Positions 1 through 8,464 of a stretch of 42,496 nt of DNA are shown piece after piece. This DNA comes from Bacteroidales bacterium UBA7009 (GTDB lineage: Bacteria > Bacteroidota > Bacteroidia > Bacteroidales > Paludibacteraceae). Under the pieces are notes generated by a model that ran no database searches, had not been told where the DNA came from, and worked only from the letters and a program-made list of their open reading frames with translations. Position 1 is the first letter of the stretch; each line of letters begins with the position of its first letter. The stretch covers positions 1,866 to 44,361 of the forward strand of contig DJXH01000064.1 of assembly GCA_002449665.1 (NCBI GenBank). Reading direction: 5' to 3'. The translations under genes were made by a program, and so were the position numbers.

Positions 1-752
1 ATCTTGCGGTGGTCGCGTTTCTTGGCTTCTTCGAGCAGAGCGAGGTGCTCATCGAGCATTGATTTCTTCGGGAAGGAAACGGCATATATACGAGTCATCA
101 TCGGTCGTTTCTCATCTCCGCGCCAATAGGCGGCAGCGCAAGAGAGCACTTTCACAGCCTTGATAGGCTCGGTGGAGAGCAGGTGCGGACCGCGACACAG
201 GTCAGTGAACGAACCTTGGGTGTAGGTGGTGATAGTGCCGTCTTCAAGGTCGTTGATAAGTTCGCATTTATAGTGTTGTCCTTTGCTTTCGAAGTCGCGT
301 AAAGCATCGGCTTTGCTGATGGAGCGTTTTTGAAGCATCTCTTTTTTGGCACGGAGTTCCATCATTTTTTTCTCTATTGCGGGGAAGTCCGACTCTTTTA
401 TCACCTGACCTTCAGCAGGATAGACATCGTAGTAAAAACCGTTTTCTATGGCAGGACCTATACCGAACTGTATGCCCGGATAGAGTTCTTGCAGAGCCTC
501 TGCCATAAGGTGCGATGAGGTATGCCAGAAGGCGTGTTTTGCCTCCTCGTCGTCCCATTTATGAAGACGTATCTCGCCGTCTCGGGTCAAAGGTGTGTTA
601 AGCTCTGTAATAACGAAGTCGCCGTCTGTCTTATAAGATGCCACAAGGATGTCTTGTGCCAAACGCTGACTAATGGATTCTGCCACTTGGAGCGGAGTAA
701 CGCCGCTCTCATACTCACGGACACTGCCGTCTGGAAATGTTATTTTTATCAT
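1..752 (-). CDS. thrS: Threonyl-tRNA synthetase, N-terminal part (cut by window edge)
   Basis: Charges tRNA-Thr with threonine in the cytoplasm and edits mischarged Ser-tRNA-Thr. The first 250 residues are visible: a TGS domain (about 1-61), then the editing domain with its HxxxH metal/editing motif at H77-H81 (in HTSSH) and the downstream DLCRGPHL cysteine segment, then the start of the catalytic core. The ATG (complement of 750-752) lies about 30 nt below a perfect Bacteroidetes promoter, which supports this start. The C-terminal catalytic and anticodon-binding domains lie beyond position 1. The gene appears to be transcribed on its own, 66 bp downstream of the phosphopantetheinyl transferase gene. 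The identification is firm. Confidence 0.96.
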   Translation of the reverse strand, partial: MIKITFPDGSVREYESGVTPLQVAESISQRLAQDILVASYKTDGDFVITELNTPLTRDGEIRLHKWDDEEAKHAFWHTSSHLMAEALQELYPGIQFGIGPAIENGFYYDVYPAEGQVIKESDFPAIEKKMMELRAKKEMLQKRSISKADALRDFESKGQHYKCELINDLEDGTITTYTQGSFTDLCRGPHLLSTEPIKAVKVLSCAAAYWRGDEKRPMMTRIYAVSFPKKSMLDEHLALLEEAKKRDHRK

Positions 753-781
753 AGTAATTCTAATATGTTCAAAAAATCGCG

Positions 782-813
782 CAAAGATACGAATTTATTT
801 TCGTTTGTGCAAA
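782..813 (-). promoter_or_regulatory. Bacteroidetes-type promoter of thrS
   Basis: On the minus strand, TTTG (810-813) and TATCTTTG (782-789) are separated by exactly 20 bp. This matches the -33/-7 consensus of the Bacteroidetes primary sigma factor. It lies about 30 bp upstream of the thrS start codon. Confidence 0.85.
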
Positions 814-818
814 TATCT

Positions 819-1499
819 TCACAATTTCTGCTTTTTCTTGCCGCTGACAGCTGTCATTATGTAGTTTTTTATCGGATTGTAGATGCTGAAAAATGTAAGT
901 TTGCCTGCGCCGTCTTCTGCAATTGTTGTTGCGGTTATAGGATCATCTGTGGTGTTGCGGCTAATAGCGGAAAGTAAGCCGTTTAGAGTGTCTAACGGTA
1001 TAAAATCAAGGGTACCGGGTAACTCGGATGTGATGCCGGTGCCTTTGTATTTCAAGTATGCTTCTTTCATTGTCCAAAGCAGTGTAAAACTGATATTCGG
1101 TTTTTCAGATTGATTTACAATTAAGTATTCTTGACCGGCCAATACATAGTTCGCCAAGTTGTCTTTGTATTGTCTTACGCTTTCTATGTCGATGCCTACT
1201 TGCTCTTCTTCGTCGGCTGCGGCAACTGCAAGTGCGGCGGGACAATGGCTGATAGAAAAATCCGTCATACCGTTAATTTGGGGCTTGCCGTGGCGGTTGT
1301 ATATAAATTCCAGTGTTTCGTTTTTTTTATACCTCAAAAGTTGTAGTAGCATTTCGTAGGTTTTCAGGCATGACCATTTGCCCTGTAAGTGCTTGTATTT
1401 GAGTGCTTTCTCTCGGCGCTTAGGTGATACTGACGGCAGCAAACGCTCTACGTCCTCTTCCGTGCAGAGGCTCATATTGTCTTCTATGAGGTATTTCAT
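819..1499 (-). CDS. 4'-phosphopantetheinyl transferase, Sfp/AcpT superfamily
   Basis: Transfers the phosphopantetheine arm of CoA to a conserved serine of acyl- or peptidyl-carrier proteins. The 226-residue protein shows the two superfamily signatures: GIDIE at residues 102-106 (Mg/CoA-binding Asp and Glu) and WTMKEAYLKYKG at 142-153 (catalytic WxxKEA). SISHC at 82-86 matches the usual pre-motif. The length fits the two-lobed Sfp type rather than the short AcpS type. The start ATG is at 1499; an internal ATG at codon 9 is a less likely alternative. A -7-like TACCTTTG lies about 25 bp upstream. No NRPS/PKS genes are nearby, so the substrate may simply be the fatty-acid ACP. Confidence 0.9.
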   Translation of the reverse strand: MKYLIEDNMSLCTEEDVERLLPSVSPKRREKALKYKHLQGKWSCLKTYEMLLQLLRYKKNETLEFIYNRHGKPQINGMTDFSISHCPAALAVAAADEEEQVGIDIESVRQYKDNLANYVLAGQEYLIVNQSEKPNISFTLLWTMKEAYLKYKGTGITSELPGTLDFIPLDTLNGLLSAISRNTTDDPITATTIAEDGAGKLTFFSIYNPIKNYIMTAVSGKKKQKL

Positions 1500-1523
1500 A
1501 TTATTTTATGTTTTTATATCCGA

Positions 1524-1531
1524 CAAAGGTA
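1524..1531 (-). promoter_or_regulatory. -7 promoter element for the phosphopantetheinyl transferase gene
   Basis: TACCTTTG on the minus strand matches TAnnTTTG and ends about 25 bp before the start codon at 1499. I see no good TTTG at the expected -33 position (about 1552-1555), so only the -7 box is supported. Confidence 0.5.
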
Positions 1532-1612
1532 AAATATATAATGCACATATTTGGTTTTAGATGGTGGCGTAAGCAACTATTTGTGATAAAAACCAAAAAA
1601 AATGTGAATAAA

Positions 1613-1644
1613 TTTGCACACTCCAAAAATTCGCCGTACCTTTG
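1613..1644 (+). promoter_or_regulatory. Bacteroidetes-type promoter of tRNA-Gln
   Basis: TTTG (1613-1616), 20 bp, TACCTTTG (1637-1644). The 19 bases AAAATTCGCCGTACCTTTG at 1626-1644 recur exactly in the acyl-ACP thioesterase promoter at 22666-22684. Confidence 0.85.
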
Positions 1645-1674
1645 CACCCGCTTTTGAGAAAAAGCAGTTTTCGC

Positions 1675-1745
1675 TGCCTAATCGTATATCGGTAGTACAT
1701 CAGATTTTGGTTCTGAGGGGCGAGGTTCGACTCCTCGTTAGGCAA
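1675..1745 (+). tRNA. tRNA-Gln (anticodon TTG)
   Basis: A 71-nt cloverleaf. The acceptor stem is TGCCTAA/TTAGGCA (1675-1681 with 1738-1744), and A1745 is the discriminator. The anticodon stem TCAGA/TCTGA encloses the loop TTTTGGT, giving anticodon TTG (glutamine). The T-stem CGAGG/CCTCG encloses a TTCGACT loop. CCA is not encoded. A perfect promoter precedes the gene and a hairpin with a T-run follows it, so it is a single-gene unit. Confidence 0.95.
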
Positions 1746-1764
1746 CAAGTCATTCAGACGAGAA

Positions 1765-1813
1765 ATTGATAATTGGCGATTGATATTTATCAATTTTCAA
1801 TTATCATTTTTTT
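1765..1813 (+). terminator. tRNA-Gln terminator built from 7-bp units
   Basis: TGATAATTG (1767-1775) pairs with CAATTATCA (1798-1806), with ATTGAT and ATCAAT also pairing inside, and seven T follow (1807-1813). The whole 49-bp element divides exactly into seven 7-mers: ATTGATA, ATTGGCG, ATTGATA, TTTATCA, ATTTTCA, ATTATCA, TTTTTTT. The next 116 bp up to rplY hold no recognisable TAnnTTTG box; they may be an rplY leader. Confidence 0.7.
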
Positions 1814-1929
1814 GTGAAAGACATAATTTTTTCCGTGTGATGGGATACGGGCAGCCACACCAACCCTAATAGCGTTTGTCGCGCTTTCAATTATTTCTGC
1901 CCCATATTGAGTAACACATTATTTTATTT

Positions 1930-2502
1930 ATGAAAACTTTTGAATTGAGCGGCGTTATCCGTTCGGATTATGGCAAGAAGGCTGCCAAGGCAGCGCGTAA
2001 AGCAGACTATGTACCCTGCAACCTCTACGGACTGGGTGATAATATCACTTTCTGCGTTAAGCAGGACGAGGTTCGCCGCCTTATCTACACTCCCGATACT
2101 ATGGCAGTGGCTCTCACTATCGGCGACACAAAGAAAATGGCAGTTGTCAAAGAACTCCAGTTCCACCCCCTTACAGACCGTCTGCTGCATATCGACTTCC
2201 TTGAGGTAAACGAGCAGAAACCCGTTACCGTGGAAATACCCGTACAACTGACAGGTCACGCAGAAGGTGTAAAAGCCGGTGGTAAACTGTCGCTTGAGAT
2301 GCGCAAACTCAAAGTGAACGGTATCTATACCGCTATTCCCGACCGCGTTGTTGTTGACGTTACCGAACTCGGTCTTGGTAAGAAACTTGCAGTGGCTGAC
2401 GTTAAGATGGAAGAAGGTCTTCGTCTGATGAACGTCAAGGATGCCTGCGTAGCACAAGTGAAGGCTACACGTGCAAGTGCCGCAGCCGCTGCCGAAGCAT
2501 AA
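1930..2502 (+). CDS. rplY: 50S ribosomal protein L25, CTC family
   Basis: Binds 5S rRNA in the large ribosomal subunit. At 190 residues it is the long CTC (general stress protein) form: the L25 beta-barrel occupies about residues 1-95, and a TL5/CTC C-terminal domain (about 96-180) ends in an Ala-rich tail. The start ATG follows an AT-rich leader. It heads a rightward run in which pth follows after 34 bp. rplY-pth adjacency is common in bacteria and fits peptidyl-tRNA recycling beside ribosome genes. No clear promoter box is visible in the 116-bp leader, so the transcription start is unresolved. Confidence 0.95.
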   Translation: MKTFELSGVIRSDYGKKAAKAARKADYVPCNLYGLGDNITFCVKQDEVRRLIYTPDTMAVALTIGDTKKMAVVKELQFHPLTDRLLHIDFLEVNEQKPVTVEIPVQLTGHAEGVKAGGKLSLEMRKLKVNGIYTAIPDRVVVDVTELGLGKKLAVADVKMEEGLRLMNVKDACVAQVKATRASAAAAAEA

Positions 2503-2536
2503 AACTGAAAGTCCCTGACAAGGGCGACATAGAGTT

Positions 2537-3133
2537 ATGAAGTACTTAATTGTAGGATTGGGTAATATAGGTGACGAATACCGCCTTACCCGCCACAACA
2601 TAGGTTTTTGTATGTTAGACGCTTTCGCACAAGCGTCTAACGCTGTATTTGAAGACAAACGCTATGGTATGGTGGCACGGTGCCGAGTAAAGAACGCAGA
2701 GATAGTGATGCTCAAGCCTTCCACTTTTATGAATCTGAGCGGCAACGCCGTCCGTTACTGGCTCGCGGAGGAGAAAATCCCGGTGGAGAATATGCTTGTG
2801 CTGGTGGACGACCTCAACCTGCCGTTCGGCACTATCCGTATCCGCCGCCAAGGCAGTGCCGGAGGGCATAACGGACTGAAACACATTGAGCAGGTGCTTG
2901 GTACAAACGCCTATTCGCGTGTGCGCTTCGGTATAGGCAACGACTATACTCACGGAGCGCAAATGGGCTTTGTCCTCGGCGAGTGGACAGACGAGGAAAA
3001 AGAGCAACTGCCGCAGAAGATTGCCCCGATAAAAGAGATTATCCCATCTTTCTGCCTGCAAGGTATAGAGCGGACGATGAATATCTACAACACCGCTCAA
3101 CCCAAAGCCGCCAAGCCGGAACCAAAAAACTGA
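2537..3133 (+). CDS. pth: Peptidyl-tRNA hydrolase
   Basis: Cleaves the ester bond of peptidyl-tRNAs that drop off stalled ribosomes, freeing tRNA in the cytoplasm. The 198-residue protein has the N-terminal core LIVGLGN, the catalytic His at H20 (TRHNIG), the FMNLSG segment with Asn66, Asp91/92 in VLVDDL and the GGHNGLK motif at 109-115. All match bacterial Pth1, and the length is normal. The stop is 4 bp before the S4-domain gene, so the two are probably translationally linked. Confidence 0.97.
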   Translation: MKYLIVGLGNIGDEYRLTRHNIGFCMLDAFAQASNAVFEDKRYGMVARCRVKNAEIVMLKPSTFMNLSGNAVRYWLAEEKIPVENMLVLVDDLNLPFGTIRIRRQGSAGGHNGLKHIEQVLGTNAYSRVRFGIGNDYTHGAQMGFVLGEWTDEEKEQLPQKIAPIKEIIPSFCLQGIERTMNIYNTAQPKAAKPEPKN

Positions 3134-3137
3134 CACT

Positions 3138-3560
3138 ATGCCCGTAAGAGTAGATAAATACCTGTTTGCTATGCGCCTATATAAGACGCGCTCCATAGCC
3201 GCCGATGCCTGCAAGAAAGGACGTGTTACGCAAAACGGACAGACACTCAAGCCGTCCCGCACTTTCTCCGTGGGCGATAAGTTCTCCGTAAGAAAAGGAC
3301 CGGTTACTTTTACTTACGAGGTGCTGCAACTGAGCGAAAACCGCCTCGGAGCCAAACTCGTACCTGACTATCTGCGGGATATAACTTCCCCCGAACAGAA
3401 AGAACTGCTCGAACTTGCACGTCTCGGTGCGGCAAGCGGACAGAGAGACAGAGGTGCTGGCAGACCGACAAAGAAAGACCGCCGCGACATAGAGACATTC
3501 GTAAGCGAGGATTGGGACGAGTTTTTTGACGATGATGACACTGACGATACAGAACAGTAG
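3138..3560 (+). CDS. S4-domain RNA-binding protein, Hsp15 (HslR)-like
   Basis: An S4 RNA-binding fold fills about residues 3-60 (VRVDKYLFAMRLYKTRS, then GRVTQNGQ), followed by a beta-rich segment and a highly acidic C-terminal tail (about 125-140). In E. coli, Hsp15 recognises 50S subunits that carry a nascent chain after premature dissociation. That role fits the adjacent pth, which deals with the resulting peptidyl-tRNA. The 140-residue length matches Hsp15-type proteins. The function is inferred from family and context. It ends 3 bp before the DUF4924 gene. Confidence 0.85.
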   Translation: MPVRVDKYLFAMRLYKTRSIAADACKKGRVTQNGQTLKPSRTFSVGDKFSVRKGPVTFTYEVLQLSENRLGAKLVPDYLRDITSPEQKELLELARLGAASGQRDRGAGRPTKKDRRDIETFVSEDWDEFFDDDDTDDTEQ

Positions 3561-3563
3561 TTT

Positions 3564-4016
3564 ATGAAATCCAAGAAAGAAAACATAGCCGAATATATCC
3601 TCTATCTCTGGCAGATAGAGGATTATCTCCGTGCTTTTCCGGCTCAGGCGCAGGCTAACACCGAACTGATGGAAATAGCAGATATGATGCACGCCGAGGG
3701 TATATACGGCGGCGGACATCTGCAGCTTGCCAAGAACGCACTTGCCGAGATGGAAGACTTGCACGACGAACTGCTTGCCACGGAGGCTCCGTATAAGGCT
3801 GTCATACAACATCTTGAGCCTTCGCTTAATCTGCTTAAAGCCAAAACAGATAACCCTGCTATGTCCGACGTGGAAGCCTGCCTTACGCTGCTATATCAGA
3901 TTATGCTGCTACGGCTCAAAAAGCAGACAATCTCACCCGAAACGGAAACGGTCGTGAAAGATGCGACCCAACTTCTCAGGTTCTTAAGTAAGACCTACTT
4001 TGATGACCACGCGTGA
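3564..4016 (+). CDS. DUF4924 family protein
   Basis: A 150-residue, mostly alpha-helical soluble protein that opens with ENIAEYILYLWQIEDYLRA, typical of the Bacteroidales-specific DUF4924 family. There is no signal peptide or membrane segment, and no catalytic motif is visible. Its 3' end overlaps the nth start by 14 bp, implying coupled translation. The function is unknown; the operon context (ribosome rescue, DNA repair, tRNA modification) suggests a cytoplasmic housekeeping role but does not prove one. Confidence 0.8.
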   Translation: MKSKKENIAEYILYLWQIEDYLRAFPAQAQANTELMEIADMMHAEGIYGGGHLQLAKNALAEMEDLHDELLATEAPYKAVIQHLEPSLNLLKAKTDNPAMSDVEACLTLLYQIMLLRLKKQTISPETETVVKDATQLLRFLSKTYFDDHA

Positions 4017-4641
4017 GAGATACAGTGCCGTCCTCTCTTGGTTTGAGGCTAACGCCGTGTCGGACAAGAGCGAACTGAACTACAGCAACCCTTTTGAGTT
4101 GCTTGTGGCGGTTATGCTCTCCGCACAGTGTACCGACAAACGCGTCAATCAGGTTACTCCCGCTCTCTTTGCTGCCTATCCCGATGCTGCCGCTATGGCA
4201 CGTGCTACGGAAACGGATATACTGCGGTATATATCCTCCGTGAGTTATCCCAACTCCAAAGCAAAGCACCTGAAAGCCACGGCTGAGATGTTGGTTAGGG
4301 ACTTTGGCGGCTGTGTCCCCGATTCGCTTGAACTGCTCACCTCTCTCCCCGGAGTGGGGCGCAAAACGGCTAACGTGCTGATGGCTGTGCTATGGAATAA
4401 GCCCGCGATGGCTGTGGATACACATATCTTCCGCGTGAGCAATCGTATCGGACTGACCCGCAACAGCCCCTCGCCGCTGCAAACGGAAAAGACACTTACT
4501 CGCTATATCCCTGCTTCGCTCATACCCAAGGCACACCACTGGCTCTTGCTCCACGGCAGATATATCTGCCAAGCCCGCAAACCCAAGTGTGAAAAATGCG
4601 GCATAACAGCCTATTGTGAAACCTTCAAAAGAAACTCCTGA
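4003..4641 (+). CDS. nth: Endonuclease III (DNA glycosylase/AP lyase)
   Basis: Base-excision repair enzyme that removes oxidised pyrimidines and nicks the abasic site. The helix-hairpin-helix is LPGVGRKTANV, with catalytic Lys121; catalytic Asp139 sits in AVDTHIFR. The [4Fe-4S] ligands Cys189, 196, 199 and 205 show the canonical CX6CX2CX5C spacing near the C-terminus. The 212-residue length is standard. I chose the ATG at 4003 over an upstream in-frame TTG at 4000. The stop TGA shares its A with the ATG of the next gene (4641). Confidence 0.97.
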   Translation: MTTRERYSAVLSWFEANAVSDKSELNYSNPFELLVAVMLSAQCTDKRVNQVTPALFAAYPDAAAMARATETDILRYISSVSYPNSKAKHLKATAEMLVRDFGGCVPDSLELLTSLPGVGRKTANVLMAVLWNKPAMAVDTHIFRVSNRIGLTRNSPSPLQTEKTLTRYIPASLIPKAHHWLLLHGRYICQARKPKCEKCGITAYCETFKRNS

Positions 4642-6401
4642 TGCTTACACTCCTTGCCCCTGCGCGTGATATATCGGTTGCCCGTGCCGCCATTCAGGCA
4701 GGCGCAGATGCCATATACATAGGTGCACCCAAGTTCGGAGCAAGGCAGAGCGCTGGGAATAGCATAGAGGATATACGCACGCTTGTAAAGGAAGCCTCCG
4801 TCTATGGAGTAAAAATGTTGGTTACAGTCAATACCCTCCTTTCGGACGAAGAGCGCAAAGAGGCGGCACGTATGATTTGGCAACTGTATGAAGCGGGCGT
4901 AGATGCGGTTATAGTGCAAGACCTGCGCCTGCTGCGTGAAGACATGCCGCCTATTCGCCTGCACGCTTCTACACAATGCGACAACCGCACCGCCGAACAA
5001 GTGGTCAGAATGCAACGGCTTGGTTTCAAGCGGGCTGTGTTGGCGCGCGAACTGAATATAGACGAGATAAAAGCCATCCGTCAGGCTACCATAGAAGCCG
5101 CTGCCGGAGCAGAGCCCATAGAACTTGAAGCCTTCGTCCATGGCGCACTATGCGTGTGCTACAGCGGCAGGTGTTATATGAGCGAGGTCATGCTCTCCCG
5201 CTCTGCCAATCGCGGCGAATGTGCGCAGATGTGCCGTATGCGATACGACCTTCTTGACGGCGATGGCAACGAGATAATAGCCGATGACGGTCAGCCTATA
5301 CACCAACGATACCTCCTCTCGCTGCAGGATATGGACAGACATCTGTATGTAAAGCAACTCATAGAAGCAGGCGTTACCACCTTTAAGATTGAAGGCAGAC
5401 TCAAAGACAGCGACTACGTTACCAACATTGTGGCTTACTATCGCGGTATAATCGATTCGCTTAAAGGTCAGCCCCGGCATAGATATACATACACTTTCAC
5501 CCCCGACCCGCAAAAGACCTTCCATCGCGGGGCAACCGACTATTTTCTATCTTCGCGCACAAGACCGATGGCTAATTTCCTAACGCCCAAATCAACAGGT
5601 GAGAGAATAGGCAGAGTGGTGGCAGTAGGGCGGAGTGGCATTGATATTCAGATAAATAAAGGCGTTGCCGTAATCAATGGCGATGGCTTGTGTTATGCCG
5701 ACGAAGGCTTTGCCGTCAATCGTGTGAGCCTGACCGATAAGTCGGACATCATACGTGTAGTACCCAACTGCGATTGCCGCCCCGCTGTAGGAACAGACAT
5801 CTATAGAAGCAAAGATACACGTTTTTTGAGTTCGCTCGGCGCAACACGCAAAATCCCTGTAAGTATATCTATATCGGAAACACAAAGCGGTTTTGCCCTG
5901 TCTATGTACGACCTGTCTGACAACTCTCGTCTGCTCGCTTCCACTGAGGTTGAATACGTCAAGCAGGAAGCCAAAGATAAAGCCCGTGCGGCGGCAACCA
6001 TAAACGAACAACTGCAAAAAACAGGAAACACGCCTTTTGTGGCAGAAGAGGTAATAGCGCAGACCAAACCGTATTTTATCCCCGTTTCGCTGCTCAACCT
6101 CTGGCGCAGAACACTCACCGACAAGGCGGTGGAGCAACTGCAAGCAGCCGAATGTAAAAAAGATATGAACTATACATCTGCCCCTCGCCTGACTTACGAC
6201 AGCGAGGACTTGGAGCCATACAAACGTGAGCCGCGCGAACTGATGACCTGCCGCTATTGTCTGCTCTTTGAGATGGGGCATTGCAGGAAAAAATCGCCTC
6301 TCACGACAGAACCGAAGTTTTTGAGACTACTAAACGGAGAGATGATGCAACTCGGCTTTGATTGTGCCAAATGTGAGATGCATATAATGTCAATAAGATA
6401 A
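4641..6401 (+). CDS. U32 family peptidase / RlhA-TrhP-like hydroxylation factor
   Basis: The family includes bacterial proteins needed for hydroxylation of tRNA or 23S rRNA (TrhP, RlhA) as well as proteins named collagenase-like peptidases. The 586-residue protein has a TIM-barrel-like N-terminal part (GADAIYIGAPKFGAR) and the U32 signature from E163 (EAFVHGALCVCYSGRC). Cys171, 178, 194 and 198 are candidates for the family Fe-S cluster. The extra C-terminal region carries further pairs, CRYC and CAKC, so it is the long DUF3656-containing type. The neighbouring tsaC-like gene fits an RNA-modification role. RNA hydroxylation is more likely than proteolysis, but that is inference. Confidence 0.88.
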   Translation: MLTLLAPARDISVARAAIQAGADAIYIGAPKFGARQSAGNSIEDIRTLVKEASVYGVKMLVTVNTLLSDEERKEAARMIWQLYEAGVDAVIVQDLRLLREDMPPIRLHASTQCDNRTAEQVVRMQRLGFKRAVLARELNIDEIKAIRQATIEAAAGAEPIELEAFVHGALCVCYSGRCYMSEVMLSRSANRGECAQMCRMRYDLLDGDGNEIIADDGQPIHQRYLLSLQDMDRHLYVKQLIEAGVTTFKIEGRLKDSDYVTNIVAYYRGIIDSLKGQPRHRYTYTFTPDPQKTFHRGATDYFLSSRTRPMANFLTPKSTGERIGRVVAVGRSGIDIQINKGVAVINGDGLCYADEGFAVNRVSLTDKSDIIRVVPNCDCRPAVGTDIYRSKDTRFLSSLGATRKIPVSISISETQSGFALSMYDLSDNSRLLASTEVEYVKQEAKDKARAAATINEQLQKTGNTPFVAEEVIAQTKPYFIPVSLLNLWRRTLTDKAVEQLQAAECKKDMNYTSAPRLTYDSEDLEPYKREPRELMTCRYCLLFEMGHCRKKSPLTTEPKFLRLLNGEMMQLGFDCAKCEMHIMSIR

Positions 6402-6412
6402 CTCGCGTATAT

Positions 6413-7006
6413 ATGAAACTACCATACGATAAAGACGACTTGCTTGAGGCTGTAACCACTATGCGTGCAGGCGGTATCATACTCTATCCCACAGATACCA
6501 TCTGGGGTATAGGCTGCGATGCCACTAACACCACTGCCGTAAGCCGCATCTACAGGCTCAAACAACGCGCCGACACCAAGTCTATGTTAGTGCTTACAGA
6601 CTCGCCTTTCTCCCTTATGGACTACGTGGAGCAGATTCCCGATACGGCATGGCAACTCATCGGTGCCACCGAAGGCAACGGCGGACAGAAACCGCTCACT
6701 ATCATCTACCCCAATGCAAGGAACGTGGCTTCTAACCTTATCTCCGAAGACGGCAGTCTCGGTATAAGACTGACATCCGAACCGTTCTCAAAGGCTCTTT
6801 GTACTGCTCTCAAACACCCTGTTGTTTCCACCTCGGCAAACCTCAGCGGCTGTCCCTCACCGGTGAATTTCAGCCAGATAGCGGACGAGATAAAAAACGG
6901 AGTGGATTATGTTTGCCACTACAGACAGACGGAACGCAATGCACACACACCGTCTTCAATTGTTAAAATATTCCCGGACGAAACGATTAAGATATTAAGA
7001 GTTTGA
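6413..7006 (+). CDS. tsaC: Sua5/YciO/YrdC family, threonylcarbamoyl-AMP synthase-like
   Basis: Makes threonylcarbamoyl-AMP from Thr, bicarbonate and ATP for the t6A37 modification of ANN-decoding tRNAs. The 197-residue YrdC domain has YPTDTIWGIGCDA near residues 25-37, RLKQR, a KSMLVL segment and the conserved STSANLSG. It lacks the extra Sua5 C-terminal domain, as in short TsaC/YciO proteins. YciO paralogues cannot be excluded from sequence alone. It starts 11 bp after the U32 gene and ends 5 bp before the sugar transferase ATG. Confidence 0.88.
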   Translation: MKLPYDKDDLLEAVTTMRAGGIILYPTDTIWGIGCDATNTTAVSRIYRLKQRADTKSMLVLTDSPFSLMDYVEQIPDTAWQLIGATEGNGGQKPLTIIYPNARNVASNLISEDGSLGIRLTSEPFSKALCTALKHPVVSTSANLSGCPSPVNFSQIADEIKNGVDYVCHYRQTERNAHTPSSIVKIFPDETIKILRV

Positions 7007-7011
7007 CAGTT

Positions 7012-8229
7012 ATGACTACCTACCGCCGCCGACAGATTATATATGTTCTCACGGACGCAGTTTCCTCACTTGTAGTGTGGCTGTCGTTCCTTATCTTCCG
7101 TTGGCTTGTCTATAACGGTCGCGTACTCGGTATGCAGCAGGTGCTTATACCCGCCTTCAGTTTTGTTACGCCCCTTGTCCTCTATCCTGTAGCCTGTCTT
7201 ATAGTGTATTATCTGTCAGGGTTTTATTTGCATCCCTTGCGCAGAAAGATTACGCGCGATGTACTCAATACCTTCCTCAGTGCGGTCATTATCTCGCTCT
7301 TCACATTCTTTGTCGTTATCATAGACGACCATGTGGCTGATTATCGCGTCTATTTAGTTTCGCTATTCGTGCTTTTCTCTATGCAGTTCACTATCTCGCT
7401 CCTTACACGCTTGATAGTCATCACTATATCGCGAACCTACAGCAAAGACAAGAACGAAATTATCATCGACCTGCCGGAAGAGGCTACTGAACAAGAGTTG
7501 TTCAACGCCATTAAAGCCGCTTATCCTACAGGCAAGGATATTCTTGTCAGACCACGAATAAAGGATATTCTCACCGGTGCGGCGCGAATCGTCGATCTCA
7601 ACGGCGAAGCCTATATACGTATTACCGACCACAAGATGAGCGATGCCCAACTCTGCCAGAAACGCGCTTTTGATGTCCTTATGTCGGCAGCGGCTATAGT
7701 TGTCCTCTCGCCTGTTTTCCTAGTCGTTGCCTGCTTGGTCAAAGCCTCGTCTCACGGTAGCATCATCTATTGCCAGCAGAGGGTAGGACTGCACGGTCTG
7801 CCGTTTACCATATATAAGTTCCGCACTATGTACGAGAACGCCGAGCAGGACGGAGTGCCGCACCTTACTGACAACAACGACCCGCGTATCACGCAGTTAG
7901 GCAGTGTTTTGCGTAAGTACCGTCTTGACGAACTGCCGCAACTGTGGAATGTCTTCAAGGGAGATATGTCCATAGTCGGTCCGCGCCCTGAAAGAGCGTA
8001 CTTTATCAGCCGTATAGAGCAACTTGCGCCGTACTATTGTCTTATCTATAAGATTCGCCCGGGACTGACAAGTTGGGGACCGATAAAAGTGGGATATACT
8101 GACACCATAGACAAGATGGTGCGCCGCCTGCAATACGACATCGCTTATATGGAGAATATGTCTTTGCTGCTCGACCTGAAGATAATGTTCTACACCGTCG
8201 GTGTCCTTCTCGGCGGCAAAGGCAAATGA
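7012..8229 (+). CDS. Undecaprenyl-phosphate sugar phosphotransferase (WcaJ/WbaP type)
   Basis: Transfers a sugar-1-phosphate from a nucleotide sugar to undecaprenyl phosphate in the inner membrane, starting a surface polysaccharide or glycan unit. About four N-terminal membrane segments (residues 10-135) are followed by a short soluble linker and the C-terminal bacterial sugar transferase domain (about 215-405). Its hallmarks are RAFDVLMSAAA with a membrane helix, YKFRTM, YRLDELPQLWNV and SIVGPRPE. The ATG at 7012 is preferred to an upstream TTG at 7003 that overlaps the previous stop. No glycosyltransferase cluster sits beside it; it is embedded in housekeeping genes, which hints at a general glycan. 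Confidence 0.92.
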   Translation: MTTYRRRQIIYVLTDAVSSLVVWLSFLIFRWLVYNGRVLGMQQVLIPAFSFVTPLVLYPVACLIVYYLSGFYLHPLRRKITRDVLNTFLSAVIISLFTFFVVIIDDHVADYRVYLVSLFVLFSMQFTISLLTRLIVITISRTYSKDKNEIIIDLPEEATEQELFNAIKAAYPTGKDILVRPRIKDILTGAARIVDLNGEAYIRITDHKMSDAQLCQKRAFDVLMSAAAIVVLSPVFLVVACLVKASSHGSIIYCQQRVGLHGLPFTIYKFRTMYENAEQDGVPHLTDNNDPRITQLGSVLRKYRLDELPQLWNVFKGDMSIVGPRPERAYFISRIEQLAPYYCLIYKIRPGLTSWGPIKVGYTDTIDKMVRRLQYDIAYMENMSLLLDLKIMFYTVGVLLGGKGK

Positions 8230-8253
8230 TATACTATATAGATATAAACTGCT

Positions 8254-8451
8254 ATGTTTACCCCTAAAACCTACGATGAAGCGATAGCGCGTGCCGAAGA
8301 GCTGGTACAACGCTTGGAAAATACCTCTGCTCTTAGCGTGAGCGAGTATAAAGAAAAAGCAAGCGAAGTAAAGCGTTTGCTTGACTTCGCTGAAAACAGC
8401 CTTAAAGAGATGGACTACTCCGTGTCTGCTGCTGACGGCAGCGAGAGGTAG
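8254..8451 (+). CDS. xseB: Exodeoxyribonuclease VII small subunit
   Basis: A 65-residue helical protein with the XseB pattern: YDEAIARAEELVQRLEN, then LSVSEYKEKASEVKRLL. XseB binds the large subunit XseA to form the single-strand-specific exonuclease VII. xseA is not in the window, so the pair is split or xseA lies elsewhere. It is the last gene of the rightward run, 24 bp after the sugar transferase. The stop is only 13 bp from the convergent ClC gene, and no clear hairpin terminator lies between; only a T-run at 8458-8466 is visible. Confidence 0.85.
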   Translation: MFTPKTYDEAIARAEELVQRLENTSALSVSEYKEKASEVKRLLDFAENSLKEMDYSVSAADGSER

Positions 8452-8464
8452 TTATCGTTTTTTT